From assembly GCA_947650915.1 (NCBI GenBank), contig CANSWY010000012.1:1-48374 (forward strand): 48,374 bases of DNA, read 5' to 3'. The notes below the pieces were generated by a model that saw only the letters and a program-made list of their open reading frames with translations, did no database searches and was not told the DNA's origin. Below are positions 24,012 to 37,374 of the stretch, piece after piece (the first letter of the stretch is position 1; every line of letters begins with the position of its first letter). The position numbers and the translations under genes were made by a program. The DNA comes from an uncultured Eggerthellaceae bacterium. Its GTDB lineage: Bacteria; Actinomycetota; Coriobacteriia; Coriobacteriales; Eggerthellaceae.

Positions 24012-25057
24012 CGGTAGACCACCTGGCCCGATCCGGCCACCGTCCGCCCGATGACGTAGGCGTCTTCGCCCGCGTCCTTCAGGTGCGCGCAGACCGCATC
24101 CGCTTGGTCGGCCGCCACCAGGAGCACCATTCCGATGCCCATGTTGAACGTCTTCAGCGCTTCTGGCTGTGACAGGTTCGCCGCGTCGCAGATGAAGCGG
24201 ATGATGGGCAGCTCCGGCCAGGAACCCAGGTCCACCTGGGCGTCCAGCGAATCCGGCAGCGCTCGGTTCAGGTTCTCCGTGATGCCGCCGCCAGTGATAT
24301 GCGCCAGCGCGTGCACCGCGCCCGGCAGCGCGCGCAGCACGTCCAGCACCGGCCTCACATAGATGCGCGTGGGCTGCAGGAGCGCTTCCAGGATGGATGA
24401 GCCGTCCAGCCATTCGCGCGGCTGTGCCAGCTCTTGCATCTCCTTGCCTTCGAAAGCCACCTTGCGCACCAGCGAATAGCCGTTGGAGTGGATGCCCGAA
24501 GAGGGCAGCCCGATGAGCACGTCCCCTTCACGCACGGTCTGCGGATCCAGCATGCGCGGCCGGTCCACCAACCCCACGCAGAAGCCGGACAGGTCATAGT
24601 CATCCGGGTCCATCACGCCGGGGTGTTCGGCCATCTCGCCGCCGATGAGCGCGCATCCGGCCAGCTTGCAGCCCTCCGCGATGCCCGCCACGATGGCCTC
24701 CGCCGCCTCAGAGGTGAGGCGCCCGATGGCCAGGTAGTCCAGGAAGAAGAGCGGCTCCGCTCCCGTGGCCAGGATGTCGTTCACGCACATGGCCACCAGG
24801 TCCACGCCCACCGTGGTGTGCACGCCGGCTGCCTGCGCCAGCTTCAGCTTCGTGCCCACGCCATCCGTGCCGCTGACCAGGATGGGGTCTTCCATGTCCT
24901 TCGCGGCCGCGATGCTGAACAAACCGCCGAACCCGCCGATATCCCCGATCACCTCCGGACGATAGGTGGCGCGCACCAGCGGCTTGATGGCATCCACCGC
25001 CCGTGCGCCTTCTGCCGTGTCCACGCCTGCGCTTGCATAGGTGACTTCTTCGGCCAT
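24008..25057 (-). CDS. purM: Phosphoribosylformylglycinamidine cyclo-ligase
   Basis: A 349-residue AIR synthetase. It shows VDTAEGARAVDAIKPLV, the GFGGLF segment, VSGTDGVGTKLKLA, a GVDLVAMCVNDI region and the glycine-rich HITGGGITENLNR. It closes the imidazole ring from FGAM with ATP. The ATG at 25057 has an AAGGAG site. It overlaps purN by four bases. It is separated from purF by 583 bp of repeat DNA and probably has its own promoter just upstream. Confidence 0.97.
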   Translation of the reverse strand: MAEEVTYASAGVDTAEGARAVDAIKPLVRATYRPEVIGDIGGFGGLFSIAAAKDMEDPILVSGTDGVGTKLKLAQAAGVHTTVGVDLVAMCVNDILATGAEPLFFLDYLAIGRLTSEAAEAIVAGIAEGCKLAGCALIGGEMAEHPGVMDPDDYDLSGFCVGLVDRPRMLDPQTVREGDVLIGLPSSGIHSNGYSLVRKVAFEGKEMQELAQPREWLDGSSILEALLQPTRIYVRPVLDVLRALPGAVHALAHITGGGITENLNRALPDSLDAQVDLGSWPELPIIRFICDAANLSQPEALKTFNMGIGMVLLVAADQADAVCAHLKDAGEDAYVIGRTVAGSGQVVYR

Positions 25058-25081
25058 GTGCGCTCCTTGAAGATCAGGGTC

Positions 25082-25099
25082 AGAATGGTTTTCATTCTA
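25082..25099 (-). promoter_or_regulatory. Possible purM promoter/operator
   Basis: On the minus strand a TAGAAT -10-like box sits within an inverted repeat (AGAATG-N5-CATTCT on the plus strand) 25 bp before purM. No convincing -35 is present. It is the only AT-rich patch between the repeats and the gene. Confidence 0.35.
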
Positions 25100-25133
25100 A
25101 CAGTCCGCACCCGCCCACAGATGACAGGCGCAG

Positions 25134-25352
25134 ATGTGCAAAAGGGACGGCACCCATTGGGCGTGATGTGCGAAAGGGACGTTCCAAATTGCACAGAGGA
25201 AGAGAGAGCCTGCAAAGGAAAGACTGTTCCTATGTGCAATTTGGGACGTCCCTTTCGCACATCTTGCGATCAGGGAAGGCCCTTTCGCACATCTTGCGAT
25301 CAGGGAAGGCCCTTTTGCACATCTTGCGATCAGGGAAGGCCCTTTCGCACAT
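25134..25352 (+). repeat. Inverted-repeat element F with three tandem 30-bp half units
   Basis: A decayed outer left unit (25134-25164) is followed by a 97-bp element (arms 25166-25196 and 25232-25262, matched CGAAAG/CTTTCG variant, centre reverse). Then come three tandem 30-bp units (25263-25292, 25293-25322, 25323-25352). Each has CTTGCGATCA fused to the outer half of a right arm, with alternating C/T/C at one position. From 25353 to 25515 nothing is recognisable. Confidence 0.92.
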
Positions 25353-25515
25353 CTCCGGGAGCGTTGCACCAGGGACCAGGGAGCTGCGCGCGGAGCACGA
25401 TGAAGCCTGTTATTGAAAGCATCAGCCCGCAAAGACCGCGACAGCTGAGCGCCCGCAGGGCGAACAGCTGACACATGCGAAGCGCACGGGCGATGCCTGC
25501 ATGAATAATCTCTGG

Positions 25516-25641
25516 ATGTGCGAAAGGGACGTTCCAAATTGCACATAGGAAGAGACCTTCTGCACTGTTTCGCTTCTGCTATGTGCGATTTGGGACGTCC
25601 CTTTTGCACATCCTGCGATCAGGGACGTCCCTTTTGCACAT
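25516..25641 (+). repeat. Inverted-repeat element G plus one half unit
   Basis: A 96-bp element (arms 25516-25546 and 25581-25611, CGAAAG against CTTTTG, a G-U-compatible pair; centre forward) is followed by a 30-bp half unit (25612-25641) of the same CTGCGATCA type as in element F. Its last base is the final base of the purF stop codon. Confidence 0.92.
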
Positions 25642-27002
25642 CATCGTTCGGGATAGATGCCGGTGAAACAAGCTTCGCAGAAGCCCGGGTGCTCCACGCC
25701 GGACACCGCTTCGCGCAGGCCCTCCAAGGACAGGAACGCCAGCGAATCGGCCCCCATCCACGCGCACATCTCTTCCAGCGTCTTGTTGGCCGCGATGAGC
25801 TGCTCCCGCGTGTCCGTGTCTATACCGTAGTAGCACGGCCAGAGGATCTGCGGGCTGGTGATGCGCAGATGCACCTCCGCCGCGCCCGCTGCCCGCAACA
25901 TGGCCACCAGCTTCTTGGACGTGTTCCCGCGCACCACCGAATCGTCGATCACCACGCACCGCTTGCCGCCGATGACATCCGGCAGCGGATTCAGTTTGAG
26001 GCGGATGCCCAACTGGCGCATCTCCTGGGTGGGCTGTATGAACGTGCGGCCCACATAGCGGTTCTTCACGATGCCGTCCGCATACGGGATGCCGCTCTCG
26101 TTGGCGAACCCCAGCGCCGCCGGCACGCCGGAGTCCGGCACGCCCAGCACCAGGTCAGCCTGGGCGGGCGCTTCCGTGGCCAAGATGCGGCCGCAGGCCT
26201 GCCGGGCTGCATAGACGTTCTGCCCGTCGATCACGGAATCGGGCCGGGCGAAGTAGACGTATTCGAAGATGCAGGAGGCGCGCGGCTTCGGTGCACGCCC
26301 GAGGGAAGAAGCGATGCCCTCCCCGTTCACGCGCAGGATCTCTCCCGGGGCCACTTCGCGCACGAAGCGCGCGCCCACGATGTCCAGCCCGCACGTTTCT
26401 GATGAGATCACCCAGCCTCGCTCATCCGGCAGCTCCCCCAGCACCAACGGGCGGATGCCGTAAGGGTCGCGGAACGCGTAGAGCGCTTCTGCCGTGCAGA
26501 CCACCATGGCATAGGCGCCGCGGATGCGCTCCATGGCCTGGGCGATGCCCTCCCGCAAATGATGCGTCTGGCACGTGAGGTGCGCGATGAGCTTCGCCGC
26601 CAGTTCGGAATCCGTGCCCGCCATGAGGGGGATGCGCAGCTCGTCCAAATGGGCGCGCAGCTCTTCGGTGTTCGTGAGCGTGCCGTTGTGCGCCAACGCG
26701 AAGGGGACGTCTTCGATGGATGCCAGATGCGGCTGCGCCATCTCCCACGCACCGCCGCCGCTGGTGGAATAGCGCACGTGGCCCACGGTCAGCATGCCCT
26801 TGAGCGCCGAGAGCGACGCTTCATCGAACACCTGGGTGACCAGGCCCAGATTCTTCTCAACACAGATGGCGCGCCCGTCCCCCACGGCGATGCCTGCGCT
26901 CTCTTGACCACGGTGCTGCAGCGCCTGCAGCCCGAAGCACGTCATGCGCGCAACGTCCGATCCGGGCGCCCATACGCCGAAGACGCCGCATTCCTCATGC
27001 AT
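25641..27002 (-). CDS. purF: Amidophosphoribosyltransferase
   Basis: A 453-residue enzyme for the committed step of purine synthesis (PRPP plus glutamine to phosphoribosylamine). The Ntn glutaminase domain starts MHEECGVFGVW; the cysteine at position 5 becomes the nucleophile after removal of the short leader. The phosphoribosyltransferase domain carries the PRPP motif CVVIDDSVVRGNTS near 346-358. The ATG at 27002 has an AGGAGGAG site; the longer reading lies in the sortase gene in another frame. The TGA stop shares its last base with repeat G. The gene follows sortase by 70 bp and leads the purine cluster. Confidence 0.97.
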   Translation of the reverse strand: MHEECGVFGVWAPGSDVARMTCFGLQALQHRGQESAGIAVGDGRAICVEKNLGLVTQVFDEASLSALKGMLTVGHVRYSTSGGGAWEMAQPHLASIEDVPFALAHNGTLTNTEELRAHLDELRIPLMAGTDSELAAKLIAHLTCQTHHLREGIAQAMERIRGAYAMVVCTAEALYAFRDPYGIRPLVLGELPDERGWVISSETCGLDIVGARFVREVAPGEILRVNGEGIASSLGRAPKPRASCIFEYVYFARPDSVIDGQNVYAARQACGRILATEAPAQADLVLGVPDSGVPAALGFANESGIPYADGIVKNRYVGRTFIQPTQEMRQLGIRLKLNPLPDVIGGKRCVVIDDSVVRGNTSKKLVAMLRAAGAAEVHLRITSPQILWPCYYGIDTDTREQLIAANKTLEEMCAWMGADSLAFLSLEGLREAVSGVEHPGFCEACFTGIYPER

Positions 27003-27072
27003 GATTCTCCTCCTGGATGCTCTGAACGGCCTGATGCTATGCCGCCCATGTTTCCAGCGCGTGACGGAAGCG

Positions 27073-28167
27073 TCAGCGGAGGCGCTCGTCCACCATGCCT
27101 TGCACGTCAGCCACTTCCGATTCATCCAACAGCGAATCAGCGAGCGATTCATCAGCGCCCGCGGGCAGGAATTCGGTCACATAGCAGCACACCAGGATGC
27201 GGTATTCATGATCGGGCTGGCTGCAGGTGGAGAAGACGAAAAGCTGCTTCATCTGATCAACGGGAATGGCGGGCGGGTTCGGCGTGACGTTCGACCCCGC
27301 TTCGCGCGCCTGCGCGTAGGCCGTGAACTCCTCCTGGGTAGGGAAGTTCGGAATGACGATGTCCGTGGAGACACCCGGTACTTTGTCACAAGCGAAGGAT
27401 GTCATGCGGAAGTTGCCCACCGGCGTGAGGACGAAGACCTCGCGATGCTGGTTGAACAGCTCGCTGTCCCCATAACATCTCCCGAACAGGGAGAACATGG
27501 AGCTGTTGTTCAAGTGATGCCCGTAGATGACGTTCACCTGGTCCGTCCATTCGGGGGAGTTGACGCCGGCCAGCATGATGGTGCCGTATTCGGCGCCGAA
27601 CGTGCCCACGGAATTGTCACCGAAGGTGCGACGCAGGTAGTATTCGTCATCGTTCTCGCGCCAGACGATGGGGTAGTTGATGATGCTGTCCGGCACGTAC
27701 ACCCAACCCACCACGTCCGGGTTGATGGCGCGCAGGCCGTCCCAGTCTATGTTGAAGCTGGCCAGCGTGGTGATGCCGCCCTGATCATCCACCTGCATGT
27801 ATTCCTGGGCCAGCTCATCGTATTCGTTCTGACCCTGCCAGTAGGTGTAGAAGATGTAGCCCACGCACGCCAGCGCGCCCAACAGGATGATGAGCGACAG
27901 GAAGAACATCACGCGCCAGACGCCTCCCCGGCGCGCGCCTTTGCTGTAGCGCGCATCCGCATGCTGCGTGGCAGAGGTGGTCTGCACGGGGCGCACGCAG
28001 CCCGCATAGGCTTGCGGCTGCGGCTGCGGCACCGGCCGCTGTTGCGGTTGGTGCGGTTGCTGGCAAGGCTGTCCCTGATAGGGCGGCTGCTGGACGGCTT
28101 GCTGCTGATAAGGCTGTTGGCCAGGCTGCTGCCACCGAGGGTCAGGGCGGTATGGCTGCTGCGTCAT
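27073..28167 (-). CDS. Class B sortase
   Basis: A 364-residue membrane transpeptidase. Residues 1-85 are a cytoplasmic proline/glutamine-rich tail, followed by a membrane helix (about 86-110) and the sortase domain. Catalytic residues are visible as NVIYGHH (histidine near 216), FSTCSQ (cysteine near 313) and the arginine in YRILVCC. The long insert around SSMFSLFGRCYGDSELF is typical of class B. Such enzymes attach surface proteins or haem-uptake proteins to the wall; no LPxTG-type substrate is encoded in this window. The long P/Q tail is unusual for sortases and may bind partners. The gene lies 17 nt after a 39-residue membrane protein gene. Confidence 0.92.
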   Translation of the reverse strand: MTQQPYRPDPRWQQPGQQPYQQQAVQQPPYQGQPCQQPHQPQQRPVPQPQPQAYAGCVRPVQTTSATQHADARYSKGARRGGVWRVMFFLSLIILLGALACVGYIFYTYWQGQNEYDELAQEYMQVDDQGGITTLASFNIDWDGLRAINPDVVGWVYVPDSIINYPIVWRENDDEYYLRRTFGDNSVGTFGAEYGTIMLAGVNSPEWTDQVNVIYGHHLNNSSMFSLFGRCYGDSELFNQHREVFVLTPVGNFRMTSFACDKVPGVSTDIVIPNFPTQEEFTAYAQAREAGSNVTPNPPAIPVDQMKQLFVFSTCSQPDHEYRILVCCYVTEFLPAGADESLADSLLDESEVADVQGMVDERLR

Positions 28168-28183
28168 TCCGAACGGATCGTCC

Positions 28184-28336
<153 letters not shown>

Positions 28337-28353
28337 TCATGGTAGCGTGCGGA

Positions 28354-28389
28354 CCCGGGTGCCGCAAGAGCATGCCTGCGGCACCCGGG
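28354..28389 (-). terminator. clpB terminator hairpin
   Basis: A perfect 12-bp GC stem (CCCGGGTGCCGC and its complement) with a 12-nt loop, 16 bp beyond the clpB stop. No T-run follows. Confidence 0.6.
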
Positions 28390-28405
28390 CCATGCGCCAC
28401 GGGCG

Positions 28406-31120
<2,715 letters not shown>

Positions 31121-31137
31121 GTCTTTCCTTTCTCATA

Positions 31138-31533
31138 TCACGAAGTGAGCCACCGGATGACCGGCGGCAGGTCTGAACGGCGCACGAGCGCCACGCTGTG
31201 GGAACCGGCATCTATCTCCGACATGCGCCGGGCCAGGCGGTGATAACGCTTGCGCAGGTTCTCCAGGCTGTCATTCGCATCATCCAGCTGCGTTTGCAGA
31301 TCCAAGATCCGCATGACGCCAGCCAGATTGATGCCCTCGGCCGTCAGTTCGTTGATCAGTTCCAGCCGGTCGATGTCCGCTTGGGAGTACATCCTGGTGT
31401 TGCCGCTGGTGCGCTGCGGTGTGACCAGGCCTTTCTGCTCATAGGCGCGGAGCGTCTGCGGGTGCACGCCGGCCAATTCCGCCGCAACGCTGATCATGTA
31501 CAGAGGACGGTTGCGGTCGGACGCGGCTACCAT
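31138..31533 (-). CDS. hspR: Heat-shock repressor HspR (MerR family)
   Basis: A 131-residue MerR-type repressor. The N-terminal winged helix-turn-helix shows [39 protein letters not shown], the core expected of HspR; the rest is a coiled coil ([21 protein letters not shown]) for dimerisation. HspR binds HAIR inverted repeats, and such a site overlaps the dnaK promoter here, so autoregulation of the whole operon is expected, with DnaK as likely co-repressor by analogy with Streptomyces. The gene overlaps dnaJ by seven bases and precedes clpB. Confidence 0.93.
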   Translation of the reverse strand: MVAASDRNRPLYMISVAAELAGVHPQTLRAYEQKGLVTPQRTSGNTRMYSQADIDRLELINELTAEGINLAGVMRILDLQTQLDDANDSLENLRKRYHRLARRMSEIDAGSHSVALVRRSDLPPVIRWLTS

Positions 31534-32510
31534 GGCCGCACAGCTTCCGGCGTGGCGGCCAGGAAGTCTTCCATGGCCTTCCTCTGTTCGTCATTCATGT
31601 CCGCGGGCGTCTCCACGCGAACTTTGATCTTCAAGTCCCCGAACGCGTCCTTGTCCTTGGACTTGATGTCTTTCGCACCCTTGCCCTTCACGGTGAGCAC
31701 CTTGCCGTCCTGCGTGCCCGCGGGAACCTTCACGCGCACCTTCTTGCCGTCCGGCGTGGGCACCACGATGCTGGCGCCCAGCGCGGCTTCCGCCACGTTG
31801 ATGGGCAGATCCACCAGAACGTCCGCCTTGTCCCGCGTGAAATACGGGTGCTCCGTGATGTGCGTGGTGATCAGCAGGTCTCCTGCTTCTCCGCCGTTCT
31901 CGCCCAGGCCGCCGCGGCCCTTGTAGCGCAAACGCCCGCCCTCGCGCGCGCCCGCCGGCACCTTCACTTCGATGGTGTCCGATTCGGACTTGCCGGGTAT
32001 GCGCACGGTCACGCGCTTGGTGATGCCGTTGAAGGCTTCGTCGAACGTGACATCCAGCTGGACGGACATGTCCTGCCCCTTGCGGGCACGGCTTCCGCCG
32101 AAATCCCAGTCCGTGCCGAACGCGCCTTCGCCATGGCGGATGCTGTCCAGAATGTCCGACCAGTCTATGCCGCCGAACCCACCGCCACCGCCTCCGGTGG
32201 TATAGGTGTAGGTGCTGCCGCCGCCCGCGCCGCCGAAGATGTCCTCGTAGCTGAACCCGCCAGCGCCGCCTTGGCCGCCCCACGGGATCTGACTCTCGTT
32301 CGCGGTGCCATACTGATCGTAGAGCGCCTTCTTCTTTTCGTCCGAAAGGACTTCGTAGGCCTCGTTGATCTCCTTGAACTTCGTTTCGTCACCGCCCGCA
32401 TCCGGGTGATGCGTGCGCGCGAGCTTGCGGAACGCCTTCTTTATCTCATCTTGGGAAGCTGTGCGCGGAACGCCCAGCGTCTTATAGTAGTCAGGTGCCG
32501 TTGCTGCCAT
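31527..32510 (-). CDS. dnaJ: DnaJ-family co-chaperone lacking the zinc finger
   Basis: A 327-residue J-domain protein that stimulates the DnaK ATPase. The J domain (residues 6-70) has the catalytic HPD in [12 protein letters not shown] glycine-rich linker (about 75-115) and two C-terminal beta domains (from about 143) follow. The four CxxCxGxG zinc-finger repeats of classic DnaJ are absent, so it is built like CbpA (class B). It is nonetheless the J-protein of the dnaK operon. The ATG at 32510 has an AGAGAGGTGG stretch upstream. A large hairpin lies between grpE and this gene. Confidence 0.93.
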   Translation of the reverse strand: MAATAPDYYKTLGVPRTASQDEIKKAFRKLARTHHPDAGGDETKFKEINEAYEVLSDEKKKALYDQYGTANESQIPWGGQGGAGGFSYEDIFGGAGGGSTYTYTTGGGGGGFGGIDWSDILDSIRHGEGAFGTDWDFGGSRARKGQDMSVQLDVTFDEAFNGITKRVTVRIPGKSESDTIEVKVPAGAREGGRLRYKGRGGLGENGGEAGDLLITTHITEHPYFTRDKADVLVDLPINVAEAALGASIVVPTPDGKKVRVKVPAGTQDGKVLTVKGKGAKDIKSKDKDAFGDLKIKVRVETPADMNDEQRKAMEDFLAATPEAVRPW

Positions 32511-32593
32511 AGAAACGTTCCACCTCTCTTTCCCTCATTCAGTCCGTTTTTTCATCGTATGCACAGAAAAGGGTTCAGAATGGCCGAGATGGC

Positions 32594-32647
32594 GCCGCCT
32601 TCGGGCCAAGTTGGCTTCGTCCAACGCAGAGCCCGGAACAAGGCGGC
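32594..32647 (-). other. Stacked hairpin between grpE and dnaJ
   Basis: Within the 144-bp gap the sequence can fold into three stacked stems: GCCGCCTT with AAGGCGGC (outer), GGGC with GCCC, and GTTGG with CCAAC (inner). No T-run follows. It could slow readthrough or guide RNA cleavage and so set the ratio of DnaK/GrpE to DnaJ/HspR/ClpB. Confidence 0.5.
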
Positions 32648-32654
32648 AGATCGG

Positions 32655-33341
32655 TTATTCTGATGCCCTTTTCGGGCCGCCGGTGGTGACCGTGACCATA
32701 GCCGGGCGCAGCACCTTCGTGCCGATCTTGTAGCCCTTCTGGTACACCTCGTTCACCGTCTCATCCGGCTGGCTGGCGTCTTCCACGGTTCCCACCGCTT
32801 GCGCCTCCAGCGCATCGAACGCTTCGCCCTGCGGATCGATGACCTCCACGCCATCCTTCTCCAGCGTGTTCACGAACTTCGCCAGGACCGCGCGAACGCC
32901 GTCCAGAAGGCCCATCTCACCGTTCTTCTCCGCATAGTCGATGGAGCGCTCAAGGTCATCCAGCACCGGGAGCAAACTGTTCACCAGCTTCTCAGCAGCC
33001 AGAGCCTTCTGCACTTCCTGCTGCTCCTTCGTGCGGCGCCGATAGGTGTCCCATTCAGCATGCAGGCGGACGTACTTGTCCTTCCATTCCGCCGCCTCCT
33101 TCAAAGCGTCAGCGGCCTGGGCTTCGGCCTCCACCTCATCCAGCGCGTTGTCCACGATGGCGGCGGCTTCCGCCTCCATCACCGCATCCACCAGATCCTC
33201 GGCGTCCACCGCGCCAGCCTCTACCGCCTGCTCAGGCGCGCTGGCCTTGGTTTCGGCCGCATTTGGAACGGATGCGCCTTTCGGCGCATCCGCGTTCGCA
33301 TTCTGAGGAGAAGCGGCTGACTGCGTGTTCTTCTCAGCCAT
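32655..33341 (-). CDS. grpE: Nucleotide exchange factor GrpE
   Basis: A 228-residue co-chaperone that releases ADP from DnaK. The first 75 residues are a low-complexity, alanine- and acid-rich tail. The core follows: a long helix (DALKEAAEWKDKYVRLHAEWDTYRRRT), the LLPVLDDLERSIDY segment, and the C-terminal beta wing with VYQKGYKIGTKVLRPAMVTV. It starts five bases after the dnaK stop, so the two are translated together. Confidence 0.96.
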   Translation of the reverse strand: MAEKNTQSAASPQNANADAPKGASVPNAAETKASAPEQAVEAGAVDAEDLVDAVMEAEAAAIVDNALDEVEAEAQAADALKEAAEWKDKYVRLHAEWDTYRRRTKEQQEVQKALAAEKLVNSLLPVLDDLERSIDYAEKNGEMGLLDGVRAVLAKFVNTLEKDGVEVIDPQGEAFDALEAQAVGTVEDASQPDETVNEVYQKGYKIGTKVLRPAMVTVTTGGPKRASE

Positions 33342-33346
33342 GGTGC

Positions 33347-35327
<1,981 letters not shown>

Positions 35328-35502
35328 GTTATTTTAGTAAGAAAAACTGGACAAACCTGCACCGTGTGAACTCTAAACCCTGTGGCAGGGGAAAAGATGG
35401 CTCTGAAATGGGCGTTTATGCCTCTGAACGCAACTGTTGCCATGGCGAAATCATGATGGAGGCGCACATGATTCCTCCATATTCCGCCCCTTCGCACCTT
35501 TG

Positions 35503-35642
35503 ATGTGCAAAAGGGACGTTCCAAATTGCACATAGGAAATGGCTGAACGCACTGAAAGACTGTTTCTATGTGCAATTTGGGACGTCCCTTTTGCACATCA
35601 GACGAACTCACGGGTGCGATTTGGGACGTCCCTTTTGCACAT
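35503..35642 (+). repeat. Inverted-repeat element H (three units)
   Basis: A 96-bp element (arms 35503-35533 and 35568-35598, CAAAAG/CTTTTG matched, centre reverse) is followed by an outer right unit (35612-35642). The 13-base linker before that unit is the same as in element I, although H lacks the matching outer left unit. Confidence 0.92.
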
Positions 35643-35666
35643 CCACCTAGAACGGTTTCGCGCACG

Positions 35667-35694
35667 AAAAAGCGCACCCCCAGAGGATGCGCTT
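35667..35694 (-). terminator. Ferredoxin gene terminator
   Basis: On the minus strand AAGCGCATCC, a short loop and GGGTGCGCTTTTT form an intrinsic terminator 31 bp beyond the ferredoxin stop. It is the most classical terminator in the window. Confidence 0.8.
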
Positions 35695-35725
35695 GCTACC
35701 TATATATATGTGTGCGTGCGGAAAG

Positions 35726-35914
35726 CTAGTCTTCCACGACCTCCGGGATGGCGCCCATGGGGCACTCCTCCACGCAATCGCCGCAGGCGATGCACGCATC
35801 TTCGTTCACGGCCTCAACGGTGCCGTCCACGACTTCCAGAACCTCCTGCGGGCACGCGTCAACGCAGATGCCGCAGCCGATGCACTCGTCAGCTTCGATG
35901 ACTGGATGTGACAT
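35726..35914 (-). CDS. 2[4Fe-4S] ferredoxin
   Basis: A 62-residue bacterial ferredoxin with two full cluster motifs, CIGCGICVDACP and CIACGDCVEECP, in the usual symmetric layout. The protein is very acidic, as clostridial-type electron carriers are. It would carry low-potential electrons in the cytoplasm, for example to hydrogenase or pyruvate oxidoreductase. The ATG at 35914 has an AAGGAG site; a longer upstream reading has none. It is a single-gene unit with its own promoter and terminator, consistent with high expression. Confidence 0.95.
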   Translation of the reverse strand: MSHPVIEADECIGCGICVDACPQEVLEVVDGTVEAVNEDACIACGDCVEECPMGAIPEVVED

Positions 35915-35997
35915 GTCGTCTCCTTCTCTCAATATGGCCACGAACGCCCCGTCGCAGATCCTCCAAGTGAGCGGCGCGTCCACTTGCAATCAGGCGA

Positions 35998-36026
35998 AAG
36001 ATACCCATGAAGGGAAAACGTGTCAA
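35998..36026 (-). promoter_or_regulatory. Ferredoxin gene promoter
   Basis: On the minus strand a consensus -35 TTGACA, a 17-bp spacer and a -10 TATCTT. The predicted 5' leader is about 75 nt, with no visible structure. Confidence 0.75.
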
Positions 36027-36090
36027 CCGGGATGCATCAAAATCAAGGGAGCGGCAACATCGCAAAAGAAACGCCCCCGGTCGCACAGAG

Positions 36091-36276
36091 GATGTGCAAA
36101 AGGGACGTCCCAAATTGCACCCGTGAGTTCGTCTGATGTGCAAAAGGGACGTTCCAAATCGCACATAGGAACAGTCTTCCAGTGCGTTCGGCCATTTCCT
36201 ATGTGCAATTTGGGACGTCCCTTTTGCACATCAGACGAACTCACGGGTGCAATTTGGGACGTCCCTTTTGCACATC
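36091..36276 (+). repeat. Nested 186-bp inverted repeat, element I (four units)
   Basis: The outer left unit with linker (36091-36135) is the exact complement of 36232-36276 over 45 bp. Inside is a 96-bp element: arms 36136-36166 and 36201-36231, centre forward. The whole folds into a stem of about 81 bp with two mismatches and a 24-nt loop. It lies between the ferredoxin promoter and the 3' end of hypE. Confidence 0.95.
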
Positions 36277-36319
36277 AGCCTTGTGGTCGGTGCGATCCGG
36301 GAGGGGGCTTTTCCGACCG

Positions 36320-37345
36320 TCAGCAGATGCGCGGGAGCTGCTCTCCTACCAGCATGTCCAGGATGCGCGTTCCGCCGAACGCCGTGCGCAAGAGCACGCG
36401 CGGGCTGCCGCCTTCGGGCACCTCCTGCGCGCACCCGATCACGCAAGCATCGCGCCCATAGGGGCTTTTCCGCATGGCCTCCACGGCCGCTTCGGCTTGA
36501 TCCGCCGGCACGCAGCAGACCATCTTGCCCTCGTTCGCCACCTGCATGACGTCATAGCCCAGCATCTCGCACGCGCCGGCCACGGCCGGCTTCACCGGAA
36601 CGCGTTCTTCTTCTACCAGCAACTCCACGCCGGACTGTTCTGCCAGTTCGTTCAACGTGGAGGCCAGGCCGCCGCGCGTGGGGTCGCGGAAACAGCGCAC
36701 GTCCGGCGCGGCTGCCATCACGTCTTGGATCAGGTGGTTCAGCGGCGCTGCATCGCTTCGGATGTCCGCCTGGAAGTTCAAGCCCTCGCGGCAGCTCATG
36801 ATGGTGATGCCGTGATCCCCCAGCGTGCCGCTCACGATGATGGCATCCCCTGGCCGGATGTGCGCGCCCGAAAGATCCACGCCTTCCGGAACGAATCCGA
36901 TGCCCGAGGTGTTGATGAAGACGCCGTCTCCGTGGCCGCGGTTCACCACCTTCGTGTCTCCGGTGACGATGCGCACGCCGGCCTCCTTCGCAGTGGCCGC
37001 CATGGACGCGCAGATGCGGCGCAGGTCTTCCATGGGCAGGCCCTCCTCCAAGATGAACCCGCAGGTGAGGTACGCCGGCCGGGCGCCGGAGGTGGCCACG
37101 TCATTCACCGTGCCGCAGACAGCCAGATGCCCGATGTCCCCGCCCGGGAAGAACAGCGGATCCACCACGAACGAATCCGTGGAACACGCGATGCGCTCCC
37201 CCGGTGCCGGCGCGGGCAGGACGGCCGCATCGTTGCCTTCGGCCAGTTCGTCCGAGCCGTAGGCTTCGAAGAACACCTCGTCTATGATGCGGCGCATCAT
37301 GGAGCCGCCGCTGCCGTGCCCCAGCATCACCGTTTCATCCGCCAT
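36320..37345 (-). CDS. hypE: Hydrogenase maturation factor HypE
   Basis: A 341-residue PurM-like ATPase that dehydrates the carbamoyl group on its C-terminal cysteine to make the cyanide ligands of [NiFe] hydrogenases. It shows the N-terminal GHGSGG motif, GNDAAVLP, the STDSFVVDPLFFPGGDIG segment and FRDPTRGGLASTLNE. It ends PRIC, with the essential terminal cysteine intact. The ATG at 37345 has an AAAGG site. It follows nikR by 29 bp; no other hyp gene is visible in the window. Confidence 0.97.
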   Translation of the reverse strand: MADETVMLGHGSGGSMMRRIIDEVFFEAYGSDELAEGNDAAVLPAPAPGERIACSTDSFVVDPLFFPGGDIGHLAVCGTVNDVATSGARPAYLTCGFILEEGLPMEDLRRICASMAATAKEAGVRIVTGDTKVVNRGHGDGVFINTSGIGFVPEGVDLSGAHIRPGDAIIVSGTLGDHGITIMSCREGLNFQADIRSDAAPLNHLIQDVMAAAPDVRCFRDPTRGGLASTLNELAEQSGVELLVEEERVPVKPAVAGACEMLGYDVMQVANEGKMVCCVPADQAEAAVEAMRKSPYGRDACVIGCAQEVPEGGSPRVLLRTAFGGTRILDMLVGEQLPRIC

Positions 37346-37374
37346 GGCGCAACCTTTCTTCGCTCAAGGGTCCG

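Noticed and set aside
24962-25133. A purine riboswitch ahead of purM or purF
   Set aside because: No conserved purine or PRPP aptamer core is visible; only a short inverted repeat next to a possible -10 box was found.
25263-25352. Tandem 30-bp repeats considered as a CRISPR array
   Set aside because: The units abut directly with no unique spacers, and no cas genes are near.
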